Below, in pieces: positions 11,193 through 19,273 of a stretch of DNA of 64,000 nt. The stretch spans positions 62,001 through 126,000 of the forward strand of contig JAJXVB010000007.1 in NCBI GenBank assembly GCA_021782365.1, in the 5' to 3' direction. A program made the position numbers and the translations under genes. The notes under the pieces were generated by a model. The model made no database searches. It had not been told where the DNA came from and saw nothing but the letters and a program-made list of their open reading frames with translations. Position 1 is the stretch's first letter. Each line of letters starts with the position of its first letter. This DNA comes from Pseudomonadota bacterium (GTDB taxonomy: Bacteria; Pseudomonadota; Gammaproteobacteria; Burkholderiales; Gallionellaceae).

Positions 11193-12025
11193 AGCTGGTC
11201 TGTCCGGCGCCCGCCAAGCTCAATCTTTTTCTGCATGTGACAGGCAGGCGCAGCGACGGCTATCACGAACTCCAGACGCTGTTCCGCTTCATCGATCTAA
11301 GCGATACGCTGCGTTTCTCGCTTCGCGAGGATGGTTTGATCAGGCGGGCAAACAAGGTCGAAGGCGTTGCCGAAGAGCAGGACCTGTGCGTGCGCGCAGC
11401 CAGGCTATTGCAGGATGAGACGGGGTGCCGCCTTGGCGTCGATATCGAGGTCGAGAAGCGCATTCCCATGGGCGGGGGCCTGGGCGGAGGAAGCTCGGAT
11501 GCGGCAACTACGCTGATCGCGCTGAATCGCCTTTGGTCCTTGGGACTGAAGCGACAGCGCCTGATGGAGATAGGACTCTGGTTGGGCGCCGATGTGCCGG
11601 TTTTCGTATTCGGCGAAAACGCCTTTGCGGAAGGGGTGGGCGAGAGGCTTCAGGCCTATGGGCTTCCTCCCGCATGGTATGTGGTGCTTTTCCCACCTGT
11701 GCATGTGCCCACGGCGCAAATATTTTCGCATCCAGAATTGACACGGGACTCGGATTCGATAATAATGCGCGCCCTCTCGACGCAGCCTTTGCGCAACGAT
11801 TTGCAGACGGTGGTGTGCAGTCTTTATCCGGAAGTTGCGGATCATATCGCAGAGCTTGGCCGTCATGGCCGCGCGATGATGACGGGCTCCGGGGCATGCG
11901 TGTTCGCCGAATTCGAGAGCGAGGAAAAGGCGGATGCCGTTTTGCAGCAGCTGCCGCAATCGATGAGAGGCGTGGCAGTGCAAGGTTTGTCGAGGCACCC
12001 TTTGCATGACTGGGTGCAGGATTGA
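11189..12025 (+). CDS. ispE: 4-diphosphocytidyl-2-C-methyl-D-erythritol kinase IspE
   Basis: GHMP kinase of the MEP isoprenoid pathway, phosphorylating the 2-OH of CDP-ME. 278 aa from the ATG at 11189; the longer track ORF reaches back into lolB. Landmarks are PAPAKLNLFLHVTGRRSDGYHEL at the N-terminus, the ATP loop PMGGGLGGGSSDAA, LGADVPVF and the late GSGACVFAEF. The start is coupled to lolB through ATGA. The tRNA-Gln gene begins 5 bases after the stop, so the two are likely on one transcript. Confidence 0.97.
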   Translation: MKLVCPAPAKLNLFLHVTGRRSDGYHELQTLFRFIDLSDTLRFSLREDGLIRRANKVEGVAEEQDLCVRAARLLQDETGCRLGVDIEVEKRIPMGGGLGGGSSDAATTLIALNRLWSLGLKRQRLMEIGLWLGADVPVFVFGENAFAEGVGERLQAYGLPPAWYVVLFPPVHVPTAQIFSHPELTRDSDSIIMRALSTQPLRNDLQTVVCSLYPEVADHIAELGRHGRAMMTGSGACVFAEFESEEKADAVLQQLPQSMRGVAVQGLSRHPLHDWVQD

Positions 12026-12030
12026 GTTTT

Positions 12031-12105
12031 TGGGGAGTCGCCAAGTGGTAAGGCAACGGGTTTTGATCCCGTCATTCGTAGGTTCGATCCCTACCTCCTC
12101 AGCCA
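12031..12105 (+). tRNA. tRNA-Gln (anticodon TTG)
   Basis: 75-nt cloverleaf with encoded CCA. Acceptor stem TGGGGAG pairs with CTCCTCA (one G-T), anticodon loop TTTTGAT between ACGGG and CCCGT reads TTG, and the T-arm GTAGG TTCGATC CCTAC is perfect. Located between ispE and prs, a position seen widely in betaproteobacteria. Confidence 0.97.
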
Positions 12106-12111
12106 TATCAC

Positions 12112-12139
12112 GGGCACGCATGTGCCCTTTTGGTTTTTT
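12112..12139 (+). terminator. Rho-independent terminator after tRNA-Gln
   Basis: Stem GGGCAC-GCAT-GTGCCC followed by TTTTGGTTTTTT, ending 15 bases before the prs GTG start. It would end or attenuate the ispE-tRNA transcript. Confidence 0.75.
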
Positions 12140-12154
12140 CGTTGAGAGGTTCAC

Positions 12155-13105
12155 GTGTCCTACGATAGCTTGATGGTGTTCACTGGCAATGCCAGCCCTA
12201 AGCTTGCAGAAGCGGTCGCGCAGCACCTTGGGATCACATTGGGCCGGGCGACCGTCGCGCGCTTCTCGGATGGCGAGGTGATGGTGGAGCTCCTCGAGAA
12301 CGTGCGGGGCAAGGATGTGTTCATACTGCAGTCCACCTGCGCGCCGACCAACGACAATCTGATGGAAGTGATGGTGATGGCGGATGCGTTAAAGCGCGCA
12401 TCGGCGGGTCGCATCACCGCCGCAATGCCGTATTATGGTTATGCGCGCCAGGACAGGCGCCCGCGTTCTGCGCGAGTCGCGATCACCGCGAAGCTGGTCG
12501 CAGACATGCTGACCAGCGCGGGCGTTGACAGGCTTTTGACCATGGATCTGCATTCCGACCAGATACAGGGATTCTTCGACATACCGGTGGACAACATATA
12601 CGCGACTCCCATCCTGCTCGCGGACGTGTGGCGCCAGAACTATCCCAACCTGATCGTGGTGTCTCCGGACGTCGGCGGCGTGGTGCGCGCAAGAGCGCTG
12701 GCCAAGCAGCTGGATGCGGATCTTGCGATCATCGACAAGCGCCGTCCCAAGCCCAATGTTTCCAAGGTGATGAACATCATAGGCGAGGTCTCGGGCCGCA
12801 CCTGTCTCATCATGGACGACATGGTGGATACGGCCAATACGCTGTGCGAAGCGGCGAAGGCGCTCAAGGACAAGGGGGCAGAGCGCGTGCTGGCTTACTG
12901 TACGCATCCGGTTCTTTCCGGACCTGCGGTCGAGCGCATAACGAACTCGGCGATCGACGAACTGGTCGTGACGGACACGATTCCTCTGTCCGAGGCTGCA
13001 AGCAGCTGCGGACGCATACGCCAGCTTAGCACTGCGGAATTGATGGCGGAAACGATACGCCGCATCAACAACGAGGAATCGGTCAGTTCCCTGTTTACGG
13101 AATGA
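12155..13105 (+). CDS. prs: Ribose-phosphate pyrophosphokinase (PRPP synthetase)
   Basis: Makes phosphoribosyl pyrophosphate from ribose-5-phosphate and ATP for purine, pyrimidine, His, Trp and NAD synthesis. 316 aa, class I length. Motifs: [30 protein letters not shown], the flexible loop [13 protein letters not shown], the divalent-cation histidine [11 protein letters not shown] and the PRPP loop [14 protein letters not shown]. The start is GTG at 12155 with AGAGG upstream; translation [13 protein letters not shown] aligns with the normal N-terminus. Flanked by terminators on both sides, so probably its own transcription unit. Confidence 0.97.
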   Translation: MSYDSLMVFTGNASPKLAEAVAQHLGITLGRATVARFSDGEVMVELLENVRGKDVFILQSTCAPTNDNLMEVMVMADALKRASAGRITAAMPYYGYARQDRRPRSARVAITAKLVADMLTSAGVDRLLTMDLHSDQIQGFFDIPVDNIYATPILLADVWRQNYPNLIVVSPDVGGVVRARALAKQLDADLAIIDKRRPKPNVSKVMNIIGEVSGRTCLIMDDMVDTANTLCEAAKALKDKGAERVLAYCTHPVLSGPAVERITNSAIDELVVTDTIPLSEAASSCGRIRQLSTAELMAETIRRINNEESVSSLFTE

Positions 13106-13139
13106 GTTTGGCGGCAGCCATGTCGGCTGTCGCATGTCT

Positions 13140-13169
13140 GAACCGTCTGGTCGCGGACGGTTCTTTTTT
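13140..13169 (+). terminator. Rho-independent terminator after prs
   Basis: Perfect 8-bp stem GAACCGTC / GACGGTTC with an 8-nt loop and six Ts. The rplY ribosome-binding site (GGAGAAG) begins immediately after, so it may act as an attenuator between prs and rplY. Confidence 0.85.
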
Positions 13170-13182
13170 GGAGAAGTAGAAA

Positions 13183-13806
13183 ATGAAGATCGAGTTCAAT
13201 GCAACAAAGCGCGATACGCAAGGTACGGGTGCGAGCCGCCGTCTGCGTAAGGCTGGTTTCGTTCCCGGCATCGTATACGGTTCGGGTGATGCGGTGATGA
13301 TCCAGATGGATCACAACGAGATGTACTACAAGCTGCGCGCGGAAGAGTTCCATGCATCCGTCCTGACCATGAACCTGGATGGCAAGCAGGAAGCCGTGCA
13401 GCTGCGCGACTTCGTGATGCATCCATTCCGCCAGCAGGTTCAGCACCTGGACTTCCAGCGCGTGGACATGAGCAAGAAGCTGCACATCAAGGTGCCGCTG
13501 CATTTCCTGAACGAAGACACGGCTCCTGGCGTCAAGACCGGCGGCGGAAAGATCAGCCACGTGATGATAGACGTGGACGTCTCCTGCCTGCCTGGTGATT
13601 TGCCTGCGTTCATCGAGGTTGATCTGGGCAAGCTCGAGCTCGGCCATTCCGTTCACCTGTCCGATCTCGTTCTGCCCAAGGGCGTCGAACTGGCCGCTCA
13701 CGGCACGCACACCGGTGAGGCTGTGGTCGCGACGATACATGTGCCGCGCGGCGCGGTCGAGGCAGAAGCGGCGGCTCCAGCAGAAGCCGAAGCTCCCAAG
13801 AAGTAA
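13183..13806 (+). CDS. rplY: 50S ribosomal protein bL25 (CTC/TL5 long form)
   Basis: 207 aa, the long general-stress CTC form: an N-terminal bL25 5S-rRNA-binding domain (residues 1-95, start MKIEFNATKRDTQGTGASRRLRKAGFVP) followed by the TL5-type beta domain (DFQRVDMSKKLHIKVPLHFL...). The C-terminal tail is Ala/Glu-rich and low in complexity (AEAAAPAEAEAPKK). GGAGAAG lies 8 bases before the ATG. The prs-rplY-pth-ychF order is strongly conserved in betaproteobacteria. Confidence 0.96.
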   Translation: MKIEFNATKRDTQGTGASRRLRKAGFVPGIVYGSGDAVMIQMDHNEMYYKLRAEEFHASVLTMNLDGKQEAVQLRDFVMHPFRQQVQHLDFQRVDMSKKLHIKVPLHFLNEDTAPGVKTGGGKISHVMIDVDVSCLPGDLPAFIEVDLGKLELGHSVHLSDLVLPKGVELAAHGTHTGEAVVATIHVPRGAVEAEAAAPAEAEAPKK

Positions 13807-13824
13807 CCGGGGATATCCTCAAGG

Positions 13825-13864
13825 ACCCGCCATGGCTGATTTCGGCATGGCGGGTTTTGTTTTT
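13825..13864 (+). terminator. Rho-independent terminator between rplY and pth
   Basis: Perfect 10-bp stem ACCCGCCATG / CATGGCGGGT around an 11-nt loop, followed by TTTTGTTTTTG. It lies between the rplY stop and the pth ATG at 13882. Confidence 0.85.
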
Positions 13865-13881
13865 GAACTGGACGACTGACT

Positions 13882-14457
13882 ATGAATCCGATACGCTTGA
13901 TCGTCGGCCTGGGAAATCCGGGCAGGGAATATGACACGACTCGCCACAATGCGGGATTCTGGTTTGTGGACGAGCTCGCGCGAAGCGAAAATCTTAGCTT
14001 CAGGAGCGAGGCGAAGTTCATCGGCCTTGCCGCACGAGGCAATCTGCACGGGCACGAAGTTTGGCTTTTGAAACCGCAGACCTTTATGAATGCAAGCGGA
14101 AGATCGGTGGCTGCGATCGCGCAGTTTTACAAGATAGCGCCTTCCGAGATACTGGTGGTGCACGACGAGCTGGATCTGCAGCCGGGCATCGCGCGCCTCA
14201 AGGTGGGCGGCGGGCACGGAGGCCACAACGGACTCAAGGACATCATCGCGCATCTGGGCTCAAAGGATTTCTGGCGCTTGCGGCTGGGTGTGGGGCATCC
14301 GGGCGATCGCGCCGAGGTCGTGAATTTTGTGCTGAACGATCCGCGCCGCGAGGAGCTCGAGCTAATCGAGGATGCGATGCAGAAGTCTCTGCATGTCGCG
14401 CCGTTAGCCATCGAGGGAAAGATGGAGGCCGCGATGCTGAAGCTGCACAGCAAATGA
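13882..14457 (+). CDS. pth: Peptidyl-tRNA hydrolase
   Basis: Cleaves peptidyl-tRNA released by abortive translation, recycling tRNA. 191 aa. The active-site region is complete: [24 protein letters not shown] with the Asn and catalytic His, [15 protein letters not shown] with the substrate Asn, and the conserved HDELDLQPG and [12 protein letters not shown] motifs. No strong Shine-Dalgarno is visible before the ATG. It follows the rplY terminator and so depends on read-through or on a weak promoter in the short gap. Confidence 0.97.
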   Translation: MNPIRLIVGLGNPGREYDTTRHNAGFWFVDELARSENLSFRSEAKFIGLAARGNLHGHEVWLLKPQTFMNASGRSVAAIAQFYKIAPSEILVVHDELDLQPGIARLKVGGGHGGHNGLKDIIAHLGSKDFWRLRLGVGHPGDRAEVVNFVLNDPRREELELIEDAMQKSLHVAPLAIEGKMEAAMLKLHSK

Positions 14458-14536
14458 GGGTACTGCTGAAAAACTTCGGGCCTGGATGCAGCATGACGAC
14501 CGGAAATCCAGGCCGCCATGTTGCCCTCATGACATC

Positions 14537-14908
14537 CTAGTCGTCGTCGCCCCAGCGCCGATAATATCCGTCATCATCGCCCCAGCGTGGAACGTAAACA
14601 ACGCGGGGAGGTGGTTGATAATATTGTTGCGGCGGGTAATAGACCTGTTGTTGAGGGTAATAGACCTGTCGTGGGTAGTACACTTGCTGGGGCGGACCGT
14701 AATACGGCCTGGAATAGGCTTGGCCGGCGTTGTAACCCATCACTGCGCCCAACGCGGATGCAGCCACTCTTCCGTTTCCCTGTCCCACCTGGGCACCAAG
14801 CAGGCCGCCTGCTATCGCACCAAGGATTCCGCCGCCGTCTGCATGAGCAGGAAGCGAAGCCAGTCCGATTGTTGTGGCAAGCGATACGGCGATCAGTCGA
14901 TTCTTCAA
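14537..14908 (-). CDS. Glycine-zipper 2TM-type envelope protein with Tyr/Pro/Gln-rich tail
   Basis: Small secreted or envelope protein. I chose a TTG start at 14908 (123 aa) because AAGGGA lies just upstream and it opens a signal peptide (KNRLIAVSLATTIGLASLPAHA). The first ATG of the ORF is 21 codons further out, with no visible ribosome site. After the signal comes a glycine-zipper segment (GGGILGAIAGGLLGAQVGQGNGRVAASALGAVMGYNAG) like the Rick_17kDa/OmpA-associated 2TM domain. Then follows an unusual tail made of YYP/QQ/PPQ repeats ending in a duplicated RWGDDD. Function unknown; probably outer-membrane associated. Orientation is opposite to its neighbours. Confidence 0.72.
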   Translation of the reverse strand: MKNRLIAVSLATTIGLASLPAHADGGGILGAIAGGLLGAQVGQGNGRVAASALGAVMGYNAGQAYSRPYYGPPQQVYYPRQVYYPQQQVYYPPQQYYQPPPRVVYVPRWGDDDGYYRRWGDDD

Positions 14909-15200
14909 TTCTTGTCCCTTTGCTAAGAAAAGTACGATCGTTAGGCATGAGGTTGACGGATTTGGTTCCATCCGTTTTGCTTGAAGTATCCTTCTGACAT
15001 TCTCAGCAAGCCTTTGGATCAGCGCAGCTGCGAGTGTTACAATCTTCCTTCAATGCAAAACCGATACAAGATCGTTGTCAAATCGCTTCGATTTCGCTGT
15101 CTTGCAGCCATTTAAATCATCACCTCGCGGTTCTGAGCGCATCCGGCTATAGACGATGCCGACGTTAGGCTTGATGGTCATTTGATATTAAAGGAAAACC

Positions 15201-16292
15201 ATGAGCTTGAAATGCGGTATCGTAGGCCTCCCCAATGTCGGCAAGTCCACCCTGTTCAACGCGCTGACCAAGGCGGGCATCGCCGCCGAGAATTATCCCT
15301 TCTGCACGATTGAACCCAATGTGGGCATCGTCGAAGTGCCGGATCCGCGCATGGACGAATTGGCGAAGATCGTCAAGCCGCAGCGCGTGCAGCCTGCGAT
15401 CGTCGAATTCGTCGACATCGCGGGTCTGGTTGCCGGTGCATCCAAGGGCGAAGGCTTGGGCAACCAGTTCCTGGCCAACATTCGCGAGACGGATGCGATC
15501 GTAAACGTGGTGCGCTGCTTCGACGATCCAAACGTCGTGCATGTGTCGGGCAGGGTAGATCCAATTTCTGATATCGAGACCATCGTCACTGAGCTCGCTT
15601 TAGCCGATCTGGCGGCGGTCGAGCGCACCCTGCAGAGGGATGCGAAGAAGGCGAAATCGGGAGACAAGGAGGCGCAGAAGCTGGTGGCCGTTCTTGAAAA
15701 GCTGCAACGTCATCTTGACGAAGGCAAGCCTGCGCGCACGCTCGAATTGAGCGACGAAGAGAAGTTTGTCGTCAAGCCCTTGTGCCTTCTGACCATCAAG
15801 CCTGCAATGTATGTCGGCAACGTGAAGGAAGACGGGTTCGAAAACAATCCCTATCTCGACAGGCTGCGCGAGCATGCCGCAAAGGAAGGTGCGCCCGTGG
15901 TCGCACTTTGCGCGAAGATCGAGGCGGAGCTTGCCGATCTCGACGATGCCGACAAGAAGGAATTTCTGGCCGATCTGGGGCTCGAGGAGCCCGGTCTCAA
16001 TCGACTGATCCGCGCGGGCTATGATCTGCTCGGGTTGCAGACCTATTTCACCGCAGGCGTGAAGGAAGTGCGCGCCTGGACCATACACAAGGGCGACACC
16101 GCACCCAAGGCGGCGGGTGTGATCCACACCGATTTCGAGCGCGGCTTCATCCGCGCGCAGACGATATCGTATGAGGATTTCATCGCCTGCAATGGCGAGA
16201 CGGGTGCGAAGGAAAAGGGCAAGATGCGCGTCGAGGGCAAGGACTACATCGTTCAGGACGGCGACGTGATGAATTTCCTTTTCAATGTCTGA
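15201..16292 (+). CDS. ychF: Ribosome-associated ATPase YchF (OLA1 family)
   Basis: 363-aa Obg-superfamily P-loop protein that binds ribosomes and prefers ATP. G1 [10 protein letters not shown]3 [17 protein letters not shown], and the non-canonical G4 NVKE (in [10 protein letters not shown]) that explains the ATP preference. A coiled-coil insert lies around residues 130-190, and the C-terminal TGS domain includes [32 protein letters not shown] precedes the ATG. Conserved neighbour of pth, though here a minus-strand gene intervenes. Confidence 0.97.
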   Translation: MSLKCGIVGLPNVGKSTLFNALTKAGIAAENYPFCTIEPNVGIVEVPDPRMDELAKIVKPQRVQPAIVEFVDIAGLVAGASKGEGLGNQFLANIRETDAIVNVVRCFDDPNVVHVSGRVDPISDIETIVTELALADLAAVERTLQRDAKKAKSGDKEAQKLVAVLEKLQRHLDEGKPARTLELSDEEKFVVKPLCLLTIKPAMYVGNVKEDGFENNPYLDRLREHAAKEGAPVVALCAKIEAELADLDDADKKEFLADLGLEEPGLNRLIRAGYDLLGLQTYFTAGVKEVRAWTIHKGDTAPKAAGVIHTDFERGFIRAQTISYEDFIACNGETGAKEKGKMRVEGKDYIVQDGDVMNFLFNV

Positions 16293-16318
16293 GCGGTTTC
16301 TGCCGCTTCGTCTTCAGG

Positions 16319-16546
16319 ATGAGCGTCGAATCCCTGCCTAAATTCACAGGACCTGCGGCGAGGCTTTGGGCAAAGCTGCCCAGGGAGATGCGAAAACTGT
16401 ATATATCAAACGTCTGGTGCAAGAATTGCGGCAGCAGGGTTGCGATCACGGATTTTACGGGCACGGTCAGGGACGGAAATCTGCTTCTGGTCGGTCTGTG
16501 CATTGAGTGCCATGGCGACGTGGCGACAGTGATCGAAATGCCCTGA
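16319..16546 (+). CDS. Small zinc-ribbon-like protein of unknown function
   Basis: 75-aa protein with two cysteine pairs, CKNC (about residue 34) and CIEC (about residue 61), spaced as in a zinc ribbon: WCKNCGSRVAITDFTG...LLLVGLCIECHGDVATVI. The ORF is compact, lies in an otherwise unexplained gap between ychF and birA, and ends before the birA start. The ribosome-binding site is weak. I do not recognise a named family; a metal-binding regulatory or RNA-contact role is possible but not shown. Confidence 0.62.
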   Translation: MSVESLPKFTGPAARLWAKLPREMRKLYISNVWCKNCGSRVAITDFTGTVRDGNLLLVGLCIECHGDVATVIEMP

Positions 16547-16587
16547 GCGTATCCTGGCGGTTTGTCGAAGATCGGAAATCTGAGAGA

Positions 16588-17625
16588 ATGAAGACTTTGA
16601 AACCGGGCGCAAAAATACATGAAGAACTGCCAGCCCTTCGTCCTGTTGTTACAGCTCAGATGAATCCCAGAGCCTGGCAGCTTTTGCATCTGCTCTCCGA
16701 CGGCGATTTCCACTCGGGTGAAGATCTGGCAAGAGAGCTTGGCGTCTCCCGCGCAACGGTGTTCAACGATCTTACATCCGCATCCGAATCCGGGGTTCAG
16801 CTGCAGCGCATACGGGGACGGGGTTATCGCCTCCATGGCGGATGGCAGCCTTACGACAGGAAAGAGATCGAACGTTTTTTGGGAAGCGCTGCGCCCCGCT
16901 TTGCGCTCGAGATCGCGCATCAGATTGCTTCCAGCAACACCGAGCTTTTGAGACGACCTGAATTGATAAGCGGTACGGTGCTCGCAGTCGAATTGCAGAC
17001 TGCGGGAAGAGGTCGGCTGGGAAGGCCATGGCATTCGGGTCTAAACAATGCGCTGACATTCTCGCTTCTCTGGCGTTTCGACTGCGGACTGAATGCGCTC
17101 TCCGGCCTGAGTCTTGCCGTGGGAGTCGCGGTCATGCGCGCATTGAAGCGCTTTGATGCGAAGGGCGCGGGCCTGAAGTGGCCGAACGACATCGTGGCCC
17201 CTCACGGGAAGCTGGGCGGGGTGCTGATCGAGGCGCAGGGCGACATGTATGGCCCCAGCATCGTTGTGATCGGCATAGGCTTCAATTGCAGCCTGCCTGC
17301 GAGAATCGACGAGCTGATCAATCAGCCTGCCGCAGCGCTCGACCAGATATGCGCAAAATCCCCTGGAAGAAACGAACTTCTGGCTGCACTATTATGCGAA
17401 CTGGCGCTCGTGCTGGATGAGTTTTCCCGCAATGGCTTTGCCGCATTAAAGGAGCAATGGGAAGAGCATCATGCGCATCGCGATGCTCAGGTTTTCCTTC
17501 AGATGCCGGATGGCACTCAGGTCAGCGGAATCGCTCGCGGCGTGAGCGACAGCGGTGAACTGAGGCTGGAAACGGAGCAGGGCACCAGGCAATATCATGT
17601 CGGCGAAGTGGGGTTAAGATCTTGA
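16588..17625 (+). CDS. birA: Biotin operon repressor / biotin-[acetyl-CoA-carboxylase] ligase BirA
   Basis: Bifunctional protein of 345 aa: an N-terminal winged helix (FHSGEDLARELGVSRATVFNDL), then the biotin protein ligase core with the biotinyl-AMP loop GRGRLGRPW (about residue 145), KWPNDIV and KLGGVLIE, and a C-terminal SH3-like domain. It biotinylates the BCCP subunit of acetyl-CoA carboxylase and, with its HTH, can repress biotin genes. Start at 16588 is chosen because upstream codons lie in the zinc-ribbon gene; an internal Met at 16660 is an alternative. The stop overlaps the coaX TTG start. Confidence 0.94.
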   Translation: MKTLKPGAKIHEELPALRPVVTAQMNPRAWQLLHLLSDGDFHSGEDLARELGVSRATVFNDLTSASESGVQLQRIRGRGYRLHGGWQPYDRKEIERFLGSAAPRFALEIAHQIASSNTELLRRPELISGTVLAVELQTAGRGRLGRPWHSGLNNALTFSLLWRFDCGLNALSGLSLAVGVAVMRALKRFDAKGAGLKWPNDIVAPHGKLGGVLIEAQGDMYGPSIVVIGIGFNCSLPARIDELINQPAAALDQICAKSPGRNELLAALLCELALVLDEFSRNGFAALKEQWEEHHAHRDAQVFLQMPDGTQVSGIARGVSDSGELRLETEQGTRQYHVGEVGLRS

Positions 17626-18335
17626 AGAGACTGCTGATCGATGCGGGAAACACCAATATCAAGCTCGCCTTGGTGTCGGACGAAAGCTGGTCGAGGGTTC
17701 ATAGCTTTCCGACCGGATGCGCGCTCGATCTCGGACAGTTTGGCGATGTAGACGAGGCATGGGTCAGCAATGTGGCGGGAGAGGAAGTCGCAAATTGCAT
17801 CGTTCGCGCCTGTTTGGATCGCGGCATTCCATCGAGATTCATCGAGTCCAGGGTCACGCAGTGCGGCGTCCAGAATGGCTATGAAAAGCCGGAGCTTCTG
17901 GGCTGCGACCGGTGGGCTTCGATGATCGCCGCATGGCATCTGACGAAAGCATCCTGCCTCGTCGTGAATTGCGGCACGGCCACCACGATAGATGCGCTTT
18001 CGGGAGATGGAAGATTCATGGGGGGGCTGATCCTGCCCGGGATAGCGCTGATGCAAAGGAGCCTTCATTCTGCGACCGCATTGCCAGAACTTGGGGAAGG
18101 GAAGCATGAAAATTTTCCGCGCAACACGCGCGATGCGATCTATAGCGGCGCGATAGAGGCGACTTCAGGCGCGATTGCGCGCCAGCATGCGCGGCTAGAC
18201 ATGAAATCCCGAATCCTCCTTTGCGGCGGGGCGGCTTTCCTTCTTTTGCCGCATCTGGCTTTGCAGGCCGAGATCGTGGACAATCTCGTGCTAAAGGGAT
18301 TGGAACTAATCGCAAGGGATGCGGATCGGGAATGA
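17622..18335 (+). CDS. coaX: Type III pantothenate kinase CoaX
   Basis: First enzyme of CoA synthesis, 237 aa. The start is TTG at 17622, overlapping the birA TGA (TTGA), and gives MKRLLIDAGNTNIKLAL, the phosphate-binding loop of the ASKHA fold. Other motifs are GCDRWASMIAAW and VVNCGTATTIDAL. The birA-coaX(-SPOR) arrangement is standard in betaproteobacteria, where CoaX is often found near birA. Type III enzymes are not feedback-inhibited by CoA and need a monovalent cation. The 3' end overlaps the SPOR gene in ATGA. Confidence 0.95.
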   Translation: MKRLLIDAGNTNIKLALVSDESWSRVHSFPTGCALDLGQFGDVDEAWVSNVAGEEVANCIVRACLDRGIPSRFIESRVTQCGVQNGYEKPELLGCDRWASMIAAWHLTKASCLVVNCGTATTIDALSGDGRFMGGLILPGIALMQRSLHSATALPELGEGKHENFPRNTRDAIYSGAIEATSGAIARQHARLDMKSRILLCGGAAFLLLPHLALQAEIVDNLVLKGLELIARDADRE

Positions 18336-19069
18336 AGATATTTTTTTGGATTTTGGTCGCGGTGAATGTGATTTTCTTTGCGGTGATGAAGTCTGGGCTG
18401 TTCAATGGCGGTCAGGACGAGCCCGCGCCGATTCCGCTGCATGCGGAGCAGATTCTGGTTGCAGCGCAATCCGCCCCCGTTGCGGTGCAGCCTGCGCCAG
18501 CTTCAGCGCCCGCGTCGGCCCCTGTTCCGGCGCCCGCGTCGGCGCCTGCTGCTGCATCGGCCCCTGTTCCGGTGCCCGCGTCGGCGCCTGCTGCCGCCAT
18601 CGCTGCTCCGGCGTGCTATGAGTGGGGTGAGTTTTCGGGCGCGGAAATAAACAAGGCCTCGATGGCGCTTCGCAAGCTGCATCTGGGCGGCAAATTGAGC
18701 AGGCACGATGTCAGCCATGCGATAGGCTATTGGGTGTACATCCCGCCGCTCAAGGACAAGGCTCTAGCTGCCCAGAAGGTGGCGGAACTCAAGTCTCTCG
18801 GCGTGACAGACTATTTCGTCGTTCAGGATGCAGGCGTTTGGTTGAATGCGATCTCGCTCGGCGTGTTCAAGACGCAGGAGGCCGCGCAGAGCTTCCTGGA
18901 GGGGTTGAAAGCCAAGGGCGTGCACAGCGCGAAGATAGGCGAGAAGTCCGCCAGCAAGCCTGCGGTGATGTTCGAATTGAGCGGCCTCAACAAGGATGAG
19001 GGGGACAAGTTGACTGCGTTGCAGAAGGATTTCTCAGAAATCGAGCTCAAGCGCGTATCTTGCCATTGA
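18332..19069 (+). CDS. SPOR-domain membrane protein
   Basis: 245 aa: one N-terminal membrane segment (IFFWILVAVNVIFFAVMKSGLF), a long Ala/Pro/Val linker (about residues 45-93), a short conserved CYEWGEFSG motif, then a SPOR-like peptidoglycan-binding domain (about 127-205, including GYWVYIPPLKDKALAAQKVAELKSLGV). SPOR domains bind denuded glycan strands at division sites. The linker is encoded by a 42-bp tandem repeat. The start overlaps the coaX stop (ATGA). The track start at 18221 lies inside coaX and was rejected. Confidence 0.84.
   Translation: MKIFFWILVAVNVIFFAVMKSGLFNGGQDEPAPIPLHAEQILVAAQSAPVAVQPAPASAPASAPVPAPASAPAAASAPVPVPASAPAAAIAAPACYEWGEFSGAEINKASMALRKLHLGGKLSRHDVSHAIGYWVYIPPLKDKALAAQKVAELKSLGVTDYFVVQDAGVWLNAISLGVFKTQEAAQSFLEGLKAKGVHSAKIGEKSASKPAVMFELSGLNKDEGDKLTALQKDFSEIELKRVSCH
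18515..18594 (+). repeat. 42-bp-period tandem repeat inside the SPOR-protein linker
   Basis: TCGGCCCCTGTTCCGG and the following bases (38 of 42 in the unit) occur at 18515-18552 and again at 18557-18594 with one mismatch. The period of 42 is a multiple of three, so length changes would add or remove 14 residues of Ala/Pro linker without a frameshift. Confidence 0.8.
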
Positions 19070-19106
19070 CAGAAGGTGGCGAAATCCGGAAAATGCCGCG
19101 CTCTTT

Positions 19107-19183
19107 GGTGATATAGCTCAGTCGGTCAGAGCACAGCACTCATAACGCTGGGGTCGGTGGTTCAAATCCACCTATCACCACCA
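19107..19183 (+). tRNA. tRNA-Met (anticodon CAT)
   Basis: 77-nt cloverleaf with encoded CCA: acceptor GGTGATA / TATCACC, anticodon loop CTCATAA, T-arm GGTGG TTCAAAT CCACC. The last anticodon-stem pair is an A-C mismatch. The overall pattern resembles elongator Met; a tRNA-Ile2 (CAT modified to lysidine) cannot be wholly excluded from sequence alone. Confidence 0.92.
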
Positions 19184-19197
19184 CCGGATTCGAAGCC

Positions 19198-19222
19198 AAG
19201 CCCCGCCAGTCGGGGCTTTTTC
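19198..19222 (+). terminator. Rho-independent terminator after tRNA-Met
   Basis: Stem AAGCCCCG / CGGGGCTT with a 5-nt loop and a short T-run, 14 bases after the tRNA CCA and about 50 bases before miaB. Confidence 0.82.
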
Positions 19223-19273
19223 ACTTCCAGTATAATCCGCGCTATAAAAATCCGATTGAATTTTGGACATGTG

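Noticed and set aside
15054-15116. 20-codon ORF MQNRYKIVVK... upstream of ychF
   Set aside because: No Shine-Dalgarno and no sign of a leader-peptide role.
19157-19273. Upstream extension of miaB
   Set aside because: Begins inside the tRNA-Met gene and crosses its terminator.
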